From: Betaproteobacteria bacterium
Lineage (GTDB): Bacteria; Pseudomonadota; Gammaproteobacteria; Burkholderiales; Burkholderiaceae_C
Length of the DNA stretch: 7,431 nucleotides
Direction of reading: 5' to 3'
Assembly: GCA_009923345.1 (NCBI GenBank)
Contig: RFTR01000096.1
Span: 1-7,431 of the forward strand
Part shown: piece by piece, positions 1-5,849 of the stretch
How positions within the stretch are numbered: the first letter of the stretch is position 1
Layout of the letters: each line of letters opens with the position of its first letter
Program-made: the position numbers and the translations under genes
The notes under the pieces: generated by a model
Database searches by the model: none
What the model was told of the DNA's origin: nothing
What the model saw: only the letters and a program-made list of their open reading frames with translations

Positions 1-308
1 TGCTGCAAGATGCAAGCCGTCGACGGAAAGACCATGTCAGGCGTAGAAGTCGCCACAATAATGAGATCGATATCTTGGGGTTGACGGCCAGCCGCAGCCA
101 AGGCGTTTTTGCAGGCTTCTAAGGCCAAGTCGCTACTCACTACATCAGGGGCAGCAAAGTAGCGGGCTCTGATGCCGGTGCGCTCAACAATCCAATCGTC
201 CGAAGATTCAACACCCAAGGTGGCTAGTTCAGCGACCAAATCAGCATTGCTTAACCGGCGGGGCGGAAGGTAGCTTCCGGTGCCAGTGATACGAGAAAAA
301 AGGCTCAT
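1..308 (-). CDS. fabH: beta-ketoacyl-ACP synthase III, N-terminal part (cut by window edge)
   Basis: FabH condenses acetyl-CoA with malonyl-ACP to start type II fatty acid synthesis in the cytoplasm. The frame opens with ATG at 308 and reads MSLFSRITGTGSYLPPRR, then DDWIVERTGIRARY and LIIVATSTPDMVFPS, all typical of the FabH N-terminal thiolase half. About 102 codons are present and the gene runs off the left edge. The catalytic Cys and the later His/Asn residues lie outside, so activity cannot be judged. The start is 12 bp after the plsX stop and no strong Shine-Dalgarno is visible, which fits translational coupling or transcription with plsX. Frame and family are clear; only the KAS III subtype specificity is inferred. 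Confidence 0.96.
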   Translation of the reverse strand, partial: MSLFSRITGTGSYLPPRRLSNADLVAELATLGVESSDDWIVERTGIRARYFAAPDVVSSDLALEACKNALAAAGRQPQDIDLIIVATSTPDMVFPSTACILQ

Positions 309-320
309 CTAGGCAAAAGC

Positions 321-1352
321 TCAGTCCGAGACGGTGGCCGATGGCACGCCCAACAGGGGGGCGGCGTGGGCGATACGGTCACGAACGCGTTCGAGCAAGT
401 TGTGATGAGCTGCATCATACGCGCGGGTCAAAGCGGTCTCGAAGGCGAGTTCATCTGCTGAACCGTGGCTCTTGAACACAATGCCGTTTAGCCCTAGCAA
501 GGCCGCACCGTTGTAGCGGCGGTGGTCTACTTTATCCTTAAAGTGAGATAAAACAGGATAAGCGAAGATAGCGGCAATTCGCGTGTAGATATTGCGCGTA
601 AACGACTGCTTAAGCATTTCGCTGATCTTATGGGCCAGTCCCTCACTGGCTTTTAAGGCCACATTGCCAACAAAGCCGTCGCAGACGATCAAATCGACCG
701 TTCCTTGGTAAATGTCGGTACCTTCGACATTTCCGTAAAAATTAAGATCGCCGCTGATGGACGCAGTTCGCAACAGTTCGGCTGCCTTTTTGATGATTTC
801 ATTGCCTTTTATCGCTTCTTCACCGATATTCAAAAGGCCGACGGAGGGGCTTTCGATGTCATCGAGCACCGATACCAAGGCTGAACCGAGCACAGCAAAT
901 TGCAACAAATGCTCGGGCGTGCAGTCGACATTCGCGCCCAAATCGAGCATAGTGGAGCCGCCACCTTTGAAGTTGGGCATGCGTCCAGCAATCGCTGGGC
1001 GCTCAATTCCGTCCATGGTTTTAAGCACATATCGCGCAATGGCCATCAAGGCACCTGTATTGCCCGCAGACACAGCAGCTTGGGCAGCACCGTCCTTGAC
1101 CTGCTCGATAGCGACGCGCATAGAAGAGTCTTTTTTCCGGCGCAAGGCAACCTCGATAGGATCGTCCATCTCGACCACTTCGGAAGCCGCAACCACCTTA
1201 GCGCGCGGATGGGCAAACCCAGACAAAGCCTCAGGCATACCCACCAACAACAAAGATGCCTCGGGATGGTGTTCTAAAAAATTCCGGCAAGCAGCCAGTG
1301 TGACGCGGGGGCCGTGGTCACCCCCCATGCAATCAACGGCAACTGTGATCAT
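321..1352 (-). CDS. plsX: phosphate acyltransferase PlsX
   Basis: PlsX converts acyl-ACP and phosphate to acyl-phosphate, the acyl donor for PlsY in phosphatidic acid synthesis, and is a peripheral membrane enzyme. The 343-residue protein begins MITVAVDCMGGDHGP, the family's hallmark start. It continues with VSAGNTGALMA near residue 95, STMLDLGANVDCTPEHL near 133, GLLNIGEEAIKGNE near 172 and DGFVGNVALK near 224. The length is close to the family norm of 330-360. The ATG at 1352 is fixed by this conserved N-terminus, although the upstream bases show no clear ribosome site. It lies between rpmF (74 bp upstream) and fabH (12 bp downstream), as in many proteobacteria. A terminator-like hairpin lies 18 bp before the start, so expression may depend on read-through from rpmF. 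Nothing in the protein looks damaged. Confidence 0.97.
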   Translation of the reverse strand: MITVAVDCMGGDHGPRVTLAACRNFLEHHPEASLLLVGMPEALSGFAHPRAKVVAASEVVEMDDPIEVALRRKKDSSMRVAIEQVKDGAAQAAVSAGNTGALMAIARYVLKTMDGIERPAIAGRMPNFKGGGSTMLDLGANVDCTPEHLLQFAVLGSALVSVLDDIESPSVGLLNIGEEAIKGNEIIKKAAELLRTASISGDLNFYGNVEGTDIYQGTVDLIVCDGFVGNVALKASEGLAHKISEMLKQSFTRNIYTRIAAIFAYPVLSHFKDKVDHRRYNGAALLGLNGIVFKSHGSADELAFETALTRAYDAAHHNLLERVRDRIAHAAPLLGVPSATVSD

Positions 1353-1370
1353 GCGGGTATCTTTGGGGAG

Positions 1371-1407
1371 AAAAACAAAAGCCCGAGGCGCTATGAGTGC
1401 CGCGGGC
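1371..1407 (-). terminator. intrinsic terminator or attenuator between rpmF and plsX
   Basis: Read on the minus strand, a hairpin spans 1407 down to 1381. GCCCG pairs with CGGGC, and after one mismatch GGC pairs with GCC. A further mismatch and two more possible pairs close on a three-base loop. It is followed directly by TTTTGTTTTT (1380-1371). Stem and T-tract together match a Rho-independent terminator in the direction of rpmF. It begins 19 bp after the rpmF stop and the T-tract ends 18 bp before the plsX ATG. The stem has interior mismatches, so partial read-through into plsX is plausible. The plus-strand reading lacks a T-tract, so the signal is directional. Confidence 0.65.
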
Positions 1408-1426
1408 CGTTTGGTATTGGCGTGGA

Positions 1427-1609
1427 TTACGCTTCGGTTTTGCTTTTCAGCACTTTACGGCCACGGTAAAAGCCGTTAGGGCTGATGTGGTGACGCAAGT
1501 GGGTTTCGCCCGTTGTAGGCTCAACAGCCGTACCAGGTGCAGTCAAAGCGGCGTGCGAATTGTGCATGCCGCGCTTAGAAGGAGATTTTTTGTTTTGCTG
1601 GACAGCCAT
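1427..1609 (-). CDS. rpmF: 50S ribosomal protein L32
   Basis: L32 is a small structural protein of the large ribosomal subunit. The 60-residue product starts MAVQQNKKSPSKRGMHNSH and contains GETHLRHHISPNGFYRGRKV, the standard bacterial L32 signature, with the usual basic composition. There is no cysteine, so this is the zinc-independent (C-minus) form, like that of E. coli. An excellent Shine-Dalgarno, AGGAG at 1616-1620, sits six bases upstream of the ATG. The gene is bracketed by its own candidate promoter at the end of yceD and a terminator-like hairpin before plsX. It could therefore be made as a short single-gene mRNA in addition to any longer yceD-rpmF-plsX transcript. Confidence 0.98.
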   Translation of the reverse strand: MAVQQNKKSPSKRGMHNSHAALTAPGTAVEPTTGETHLRHHISPNGFYRGRKVLKSKTEA

Positions 1610-1615
1610 GTGAGG

Positions 1616-1620
1616 CTCCT
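1616..1620 (-). promoter_or_regulatory. strong ribosome binding site of rpmF
   Basis: AGGAG on the minus strand lies six bases upstream of the rpmF ATG. It is the clearest Shine-Dalgarno in the window. The other genes mostly have weak or unrecognisable ones, which fits high demand for a ribosomal protein. Confidence 0.8.
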
Positions 1621-1686
1621 AGACGGTTAAATGGGTTAATTCACGGTGACGCCACCCGCACAGGCAAGCAACACACGAAGCCCACG

Positions 1687-1714
1687 ATTATAGCGGATCT
1701 GGGCCGAATATCAG
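1687..1714 (-). promoter_or_regulatory. sigma70-type promoter for rpmF
   Basis: On the minus strand a perfect TATAAT (1692-1687) sits in the context GCTATAATCG. Sixteen bases upstream is CTGATA (1714-1709), matching the -35 consensus TTGACA at four of six positions. Transcription would start near 1680, giving rpmF a leader of about 70 bases. The -35 overlaps the last codons of yceD. Motif and placement are seen directly; activity is inferred. Confidence 0.65.
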
Positions 1715-2250
1715 TCTTTGCCAAGCCGCATCGTCGCCAAAACCGCAAAAGGGTTGGGTTTAGCGTCTGCATCCGCGTCGGAATCGTCTTTCGAAGTGGG
1801 CACGTGCTCACTTTGACAGCTAGTGTGCATAGGCACCAACGGCAAGGCCATCAACAACTCGTCTTCGACCAGCGCCAGCAAGTCGAAGTCTTTGCTGATC
1901 ACCAGCAGATCCTCTTCGCTTTCATCGTCTTCGGCCTCGGCCGTTGCCTCGTCTTTCACAAATCGAAAACTTCTGTCGACCACCAAAGCCTGCTCAACGG
2001 TTTTCAAACATCGTTGGCAGGTCAGGGGGACTTCGGTCTTGGCTTGCAAATGCATCCAAGCAGCGTCGTGACCATCGCTGGCTTGGCGCAACTCACCTTG
2101 GGCAGACCAAGTGACTTTGCCAGCTACTTCCTCTGCACAGTCTGCGTGCAAACGGGGCATGCTGTGTAAATCGACCTCGCCCGACAACGTGCTTTGGTTC
2201 GTTGCAAACGCTTTGACGTCAAGGTGTTGCGTACTATTGGGAGAAGACAT
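1711..2250 (-). CDS. yceD: DUF177/YceD family protein, 23S rRNA accumulation protein
   Basis: YceD-family proteins are linked to 23S rRNA accumulation and large-subunit assembly, and the gene is almost always next to rpmF, as here. From the ATG at 2250 the product is 179 residues. It has an N-terminal LDVKAFA segment, a central LTCQRCL motif (Cys78, Cys81), a very acidic stretch around residues 99-115, LPLVPMH..C near 136-145 (His142, Cys145), and a C-terminal NPFAVLATM motif typical of DUF177. The frame stays open to an ATG at 2316, but that start would overlap maf and add residues unlike the family. MSSPNSTQHLDVKAF fits homologues better. There is no Shine-Dalgarno before 2250. It is followed by rpmF after 101 bp. 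Family assignment is firm; the molecular function is poorly defined even in known members. Confidence 0.92.
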   Translation of the reverse strand: MSSPNSTQHLDVKAFATNQSTLSGEVDLHSMPRLHADCAEEVAGKVTWSAQGELRQASDGHDAAWMHLQAKTEVPLTCQRCLKTVEQALVVDRSFRFVKDEATAEAEDDESEEDLLVISKDFDLLALVEDELLMALPLVPMHTSCQSEHVPTSKDDSDADADAKPNPFAVLATMRLGKD

Positions 2251-2257
2251 ACGTTGC

Positions 2258-2285
2258 AGTGTAAGAGAATCACTTCTTATGTCCT
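2258..2285 (-). promoter_or_regulatory. candidate promoter of yceD, inside the start of maf
   Basis: On the minus strand AGGACA (2285-2280) and TACACT (2263-2258) are separated by 16 bases, and each matches its consensus at four of six positions. The -35 box overlaps the first codons of maf. The start point would fall at about 2250-2252, at or next to the yceD ATG, implying a leaderless or nearly leaderless mRNA. This agrees with the missing Shine-Dalgarno but rests only on weak motifs. Confidence 0.35.
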
Positions 2286-2869
2286 CTACCCCTCGCCCCC
2301 TCATTTTGGGTTCCACCTCGCGCTATCGACACGAATTACTTTCGCGTTTGCGCATACCATTTGACGTAGTAGTTCCTAAAGTTGACGAAACCCCGCTAGT
2401 TGGAGAACTTCCACTCGCTTTAGCCAGCCGTTTGGCGCTGGCCAAAGCCCACGCGGTCGCCAAACTTCATCCAGATGCTGTTGTCATCGGCTCGGATCAA
2501 GTGGCCGACTTAAACGGTGAACCTTTGGGTAAACCCGGCAACCATGCGCGCGCAGTGCAACAGTTGAAACGTATGCGCGGGCAAACAGTCGTGTTTCAAA
2601 CCGCGGTAGCCGTGGTGTGTCAGGCAACGGGTTTTGAACAAATGGAAGTAGCCACCGTGTGCGTGCGCTTTCGCGACTTATCTGATGCAGAAATTGAGGC
2701 ATACCTACAAGCCGAACAGCCATACGACTGCGCAGGCAGCGCCAAAAGTGAAGGTCTAGGCATTGCCTTGTTGGACGCAATCGACAACGACGACCCAACA
2801 GCGCTCATAGGTTTGCCGTTGATACGGACTTGCCGAATGTTGCGAGACGCGGGGATCTCCATTTTTTAA
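2279..2869 (+). CDS. yceF: Maf-family nucleotide pyrophosphatase, YceF (m7GTP) type
   Basis: Maf enzymes hydrolyse non-canonical or modified nucleoside triphosphates to the monophosphate and pyrophosphate. The YceF subgroup prefers m7GTP. The 196-residue protein shows LILGSTSRYRHELL (residues 8-21), the PKVDET motif (33-38), IGSDQV with the predicted catalytic Asp73, GKP (84-86), CAGSAKSEGLG (151-161) and DDPTALIGLPLI (171-182). The CAGS-K-SEG and DP-LIGLPL segments follow YceF rather than the dTTP/UTP-specific YhdE type. The frame is open upstream from 2111, but ATG 2279 gives the standard Maf N-terminus and avoids overlapping yceD. It diverges from yceD by 28 bp, so its promoter must lie within yceD. 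TTGACG at 2213-2218 is a possible -35 without a convincing -10. The methyltransferase follows after 79 bp on the same strand. Confidence 0.93.
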   Translation: MSSTPRPLILGSTSRYRHELLSRLRIPFDVVVPKVDETPLVGELPLALASRLALAKAHAVAKLHPDAVVIGSDQVADLNGEPLGKPGNHARAVQQLKRMRGQTVVFQTAVAVVCQATGFEQMEVATVCVRFRDLSDAEIEAYLQAEQPYDCAGSAKSEGLGIALLDAIDNDDPTALIGLPLIRTCRMLRDAGISIF

Positions 2870-2948
2870 CGCCTGACGCTTCAACAAGCCCTCCTAAATA
2901 AGCATTCCATTGGTGTTGCCAATCAAAAACCGCGCGACAAACACACAT

Positions 2949-3710
2949 ATGACTTCTACGCAAAAAGGCACGATCTATCTGGTACCCACGCCACTCGACT
3001 TTGGATGCGATACCTCCGCACCCATCGCCGATGTTTTGCCGCAAGCCACCTTGCGGGTCGCATCTGGCTTGACCCACTGGATCACTGAAAACGCCAAAAG
3101 CACGCGCGCATTTTTAAAACGTGTGAACGAAGTTGCACCACTCACGGTAACTTTACAAGAGATGCAGATCACCGAACTGCCGCGCGAAATCCACAAAAAA
3201 GGCGATCACCAAGGTGAGTTTGATGCCAAGCCCCTGCTTGCCTTGGCATTGAAAGGCCTGGACATTGGTTTGGTCAGCGAAGCGGGCATGCCAGCAGTGG
3301 CCGACCCAGGCTCTTCCGTCGTAATGGCCGCGCACCAACTGGGGATTCGGGTAGTGCCTTTAGTGGGTCCTGTGTCGTTGCTTTTGGCCTTGGCTGCCAG
3401 TGGATTGAATGGACAAAACTTCGCATTCGTTGGCTATTTACCGCAAGACAGCGCAGCGCGCTTGCAGCGCATACGTGAACTCGAAACACTGGCCATGAAA
3501 ACCGGCCAAACCCAACTCTTCATAGAAACGCCTTATCGCAATAAAGCTTTGTGGGAAGCGCTGCTTAAAGGTTTGCAACCCAACACGCGGCTTGCGCGCG
3601 CCAGCGGAATCACCCTGCCGACTATGGATGTGCAGTGTCACGCCTTAAAGGACTGGCGCTCATCACACGCTATAGGCGACTCGCCGACTGTGTTTGCTAT
3701 TGGCAAGTAA
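2949..3710 (+). CDS. SAM-dependent methyltransferase, tetrapyrrole-methylase fold, RsmI-like
   Basis: The fold is that of the corrin/porphyrin methylases, which include RsmI, the enzyme that 2'-O-methylates C1402 of 16S rRNA. The 253-residue protein has KGTIYLVPTPL at residues 6-16, GLVSEAGMPAVADPGSSVV at 107-125, GIRVVPLVGPVSLLLALAASG at 132-152 and FAFVGYLPQD at 158-167. The two central blocks match RsmI well. The N-terminal GNL-DIT region is replaced by DFGCDTSAPIADV, and the usual EDTR motif is replaced by ENAKSTR (47-53). The conserved RE-TK segment near the C-terminus is not recognisable. I therefore call it RsmI-like, with an unknown substrate, rather than rsmI. Starts at TTG 2910 and ATG 2949 are both open; ATG 2949 places the conserved first strand near the N-terminus. 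No Shine-Dalgarno is visible. It probably shares a transcript with maf. Confidence 0.85.
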   Translation: MTSTQKGTIYLVPTPLDFGCDTSAPIADVLPQATLRVASGLTHWITENAKSTRAFLKRVNEVAPLTVTLQEMQITELPREIHKKGDHQGEFDAKPLLALALKGLDIGLVSEAGMPAVADPGSSVVMAAHQLGIRVVPLVGPVSLLLALAASGLNGQNFAFVGYLPQDSAARLQRIRELETLAMKTGQTQLFIETPYRNKALWEALLKGLQPNTRLARASGITLPTMDVQCHALKDWRSSHAIGDSPTVFAIGK

Positions 3711-3722
3711 TTCGCTGACCAA

Positions 3723-3752
3723 AATTGCGTAATGCGAAAAACGGCAGCAATT
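3723..3752 (-). terminator. weak hairpin between convergent genes, possible terminator of the sppA transcript
   Basis: AATTGC (3723-3728) and GCAATT (3747-3752) are perfect inverted repeats. Inside them TGC pairs with GCA around an A-rich (plus) or T-rich (minus) loop. On the minus strand only TTTT follows, counting the last bases of the stem, so termination efficiency would be modest. It lies 42 bp beyond the sppA stop and in the gap between two convergent genes. I see no stronger terminator for either transcript. Confidence 0.3.
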
Positions 3753-3794
3753 CCCGCCTGAAATCAAAAGCAAGACTAGTAAACAGGCGTTCGT

Positions 3795-4772
3795 TTATCG
3801 AACCGCCGGTTGCCTTTGCAAAGCGTGCACCACGCCCTCACCAATCGCAGCACCAAAACGCTTGGCTAAACGTTCAGCCACGTTGTCATGACGGGTGTAA
3901 TCGATGACGTCTTCGGCTTTGACAATTTCACGCGCGACGTAATCAACGTTACCCAAGCCATCGGCCAAACCGATATCGACAGCTTGTTGGCCACTCCAAA
4001 ACAAACCCGTAAATAACTCAGGCGTTTCTTTCAAACGCTTGCCTCGTCCTTCACGCACCACCTGAATAAATTGCGCATGGATTTGATCAAGCAAAGTTTG
4101 CGCATGGGTGCGCTGGGCTTTGGTTTGCGGGCTGAAGGGATCCAAGAATCCTTTGTTCACGCCCGCCGTCATCAAGCGGCGCTCAACACCTAGTTTGTCC
4201 ATCAAACCGGTAAAACCAAAACCGTCCATCAACACACCAATACTTCCAACAATACTGGCCTTGTCGACATAAATTTCATCCGCAGCCACCGCGATGTAAT
4301 ACGCAGCAGAGGCACAAGATTCCTCCACCACCGCATATACCGGTTTGTCGTATTTAGCCTTAAGGCGACGCACCTCGTCGTTGATGATGCCCGCCTGTAC
4401 TGGGCTGCCACCAGGTGAGTTGATCAGCAACACAATAGCGCGGGACCCTTCGTCTTCAAAAGCTGCGCGCAAGGCATTCACCGTCCATTCGGCACTGGCG
4501 TCTGAGCCGTCTGCAATCTCACCTTTGATGGCAACTACCGCCGTATGCGGCTGGCTAGGGCCAGAACTTCCAACACCTACACGATGAAATCCCGTCCAAA
4601 CCAACACCGCAAAAAGCGTTAGCCAAGCGAATCGGAAAAAGATGCGCCAGCGACGGCTTGCCCGCTGTTCCGCCAAAGTAGCAAATGCCAAGCGTTCTAA
4701 GGTATCGCGTTCCCACACCACTTTATGGCTGGGTGCGGAAGGCGTGTTGGGTAACTGGTGGTTATCTGACAT
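3795..4772 (-). CDS. sppA: S49 family signal peptide peptidase (short SppA type)
   Basis: SppA-type serine proteases are membrane-anchored and degrade signal peptides left in the cytoplasmic membrane. The protein has 325 residues. Residues 1-42 are polar and basic, one transmembrane segment spans about 43-62 (FFRFAWLTLFAVLVW), and the protease domain follows. VVAIKGEI starts near residue 79, LLINSPGGSP is at 115-124, and ESCASAAYYIAVAADEI (151-167) carries the predicted nucleophile Ser155. NKGFLDPFSP (206-215) carries the predicted general base Lys207, a spacing of 52, as expected for the single-domain form. The length fits the single-domain family rather than the double-length E. coli SppA. 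The start at ATG 4772 is 8 bp after the Rieske gene stop, so the two are probably co-translated. The Ser/Lys assignment is by motif, not alignment. Confidence 0.92.
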   Translation of the reverse strand: MSDNHQLPNTPSAPSHKVVWERDTLERLAFATLAEQRASRRWRIFFRFAWLTLFAVLVWTGFHRVGVGSSGPSQPHTAVVAIKGEIADGSDASAEWTVNALRAAFEDEGSRAIVLLINSPGGSPVQAGIINDEVRRLKAKYDKPVYAVVEESCASAAYYIAVAADEIYVDKASIVGSIGVLMDGFGFTGLMDKLGVERRLMTAGVNKGFLDPFSPQTKAQRTHAQTLLDQIHAQFIQVVREGRGKRLKETPELFTGLFWSGQQAVDIGLADGLGNVDYVAREIVKAEDVIDYTRHDNVAERLAKRFGAAIGEGVVHALQRQPAVR

Positions 4773-4780
4773 GTCGGTGG

Positions 4781-5167
4781 TTAAAGAGGAAATTCAAAAG
4801 GTTTTAAGTTGTAAGCAGTATGCCAGTGGACCACGCCGTCTGTTTCTGAAAGGTCAATCTTGACCAAGCCGCCTCGGCACGGGCCGCCCGCGCATTCGCC
4901 GGTATCGGGCGCATAGACTGCGCCGTGCGTAGCGCACAGCAACCACCTGCCGGTGTCGTCAAAAAACTGGTCAGGCTGGAAGTCCATTTCCATCGCCACA
5001 TGGGTGCAACGGTTCAAATATGCATGGGGCTGGCCTTCAAAACGCACCGCAAAAGCGCGGCATGTTTGTCCTGCGTAGACCACATCAAACGGAACGGCTC
5101 TGGCGCCTTCTTGTAAATCTGCACTTGCGCAAAAGGCTATGCGTTGATTTGCGTCATCTGGGTTCAT
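4781..5167 (-). CDS. Rieske 2Fe-2S ferredoxin-like protein
   Basis: This is a small soluble Rieske domain of 128 residues, with no membrane segment and no fused oxygenase domain. The cluster ligands are Cys54 and His56 (CTH) and Cys78 and His81 (CATH), followed by GAVYAPDTGECAGGPC. The gap between the two ligand pairs is 21 residues, somewhat longer than the 15-17 common in Rieske proteins, because of the segment FQPDQFFDDTGRW. A disulfide of the bc1 type is not evident. A purine-rich GAGGACAGG precedes ATG 5167. It sits between the HAD gene (10 bp) and sppA (8 bp). Its electron-transfer partner is unknown and no reductase or oxygenase is nearby. Stand-alone Rieske proteins can serve as ferredoxins or as bound redox subunits; nothing here decides. 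Confidence 0.9.
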   Translation of the reverse strand: MNPDDANQRIAFCASADLQEGARAVPFDVVYAGQTCRAFAVRFEGQPHAYLNRCTHVAMEMDFQPDQFFDDTGRWLLCATHGAVYAPDTGECAGGPCRGGLVKIDLSETDGVVHWHTAYNLKPFEFPL

Positions 5168-5177
5168 CCTGTCCTCG

Positions 5178-5849
5178 CTACCCGTTTACCAATAACCAAT
5201 CGTGTAATTCCCGCACCGTGTGCGCCACAAAGCGCGGTTGCAAAGCTGCAAATTCTGAATGGTCATGCGCGCCGTAGCTCACGCCCACGCTTGGGCAACC
5301 GGCTCTTTGGGCCATTTCTAAATCGTGGGTAGTGTCGCCGACCATCAAGGTGCGCTCGGGCGGTACGCCAAATTCGCCCATCAACTCTTGGAGCATCAAA
5401 GGATTGGGCTTACCTGCAGTTTCGTCGGCAGTACGCGATGCGTCAAACAAGCCTTGCAATTGCACGGTGTTCAAAGCCTCGGTCAAGCCTTTGCGGCTCT
5501 TACCGGTCGCCACGGTCAGCACATGTTGCCGTTCGCGCAAGGCATAGAGCATGGGCAAGATGCCATCAAACAAACTGATGTCGTTGACATGTTGTTGGTA
5601 ATGAAAACGGTAGCGCTCACCGAGCAAGGGATATTTCTCTTTCGGCACATCTGGCGCGGCGTGGGCCAAGGCAGGCATCAGTGCCATTCCGATCACAAAG
5701 GCGGCAGCTGTGTCACTAGGTTTGGCGCCACCCACATCCTGCACCGCCGCTTGGATGCAACGCGTGATGATTTGCGTCGAATCAAACAAAGTGCCATCCC
5801 AATCGAAGGCGATCAAATCAAATTGCCGGGTCTTTGGCGTAGTGCTCAT
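5178..5849 (-). CDS. HAD-superfamily phosphatase, phosphoglycolate phosphatase-like
   Basis: The 223-residue protein has all four HAD motifs. They are DWDGTLFDST with nucleophile Asp16 and acid/base Asp18, VATGKS with Thr115, AGKPNP with Lys147, and MVGDTTHDLEMA with Asp172 and Asp176 for Mg2+ binding. A helical cap lies between motifs I and II (about residues 24-95), as in subclass I phosphatases such as Gph. The substrate is probably a small phosphorylated metabolite such as 2-phosphoglycolate, but the sequence does not prove it. ATG 5849 overlaps the rluC stop as ATGA (4 bp), so the start is likely set by translational coupling. An upstream ATG at 5960 is open but lies within rluC in another frame and adds residues with no family resemblance. 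The Rieske gene follows after 10 bp. Confidence 0.9.
   Translation of the reverse strand: MSTTPKTRQFDLIAFDWDGTLFDSTQIITRCIQAAVQDVGGAKPSDTAAAFVIGMALMPALAHAAPDVPKEKYPLLGERYRFHYQQHVNDISLFDGILPMLYALRERQHVLTVATGKSRKGLTEALNTVQLQGLFDASRTADETAGKPNPLMLQELMGEFGVPPERTLMVGDTTHDLEMAQRAGCPSVGVSYGAHDHSEFAALQPRFVAHTVRELHDWLLVNG

Noticed and set aside
757..1479. 240-codon open frame on the plus strand
   Set aside because: It lies opposite plsX, is rich in Ser/Ala/Thr, has no family resemblance and runs through the terminator hairpin. It is a shadow of plsX.
2213..2222. Perfect 10-bp palindrome TTGACGTCAA
   Set aside because: It lies in yceD codons for LDVKAF. A single short palindrome is expected by chance, although its TTGACG could serve as a -35 for maf.
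2909..2923. Inverted repeat ATTGG-TGTTG-CCAAT between maf and the methyltransferase
   Set aside because: The stem is only 5 bp and AT-leaning, with no T-run in the plus direction. It is too weak to call a terminator or operator.
3755..3789. Inverted repeat CGCCTG ... CAGGCG between the methyltransferase and sppA
   Set aside because: Six pairs around a 23-base loop, with no adjacent T-run in either direction. It is not convincing as a terminator.
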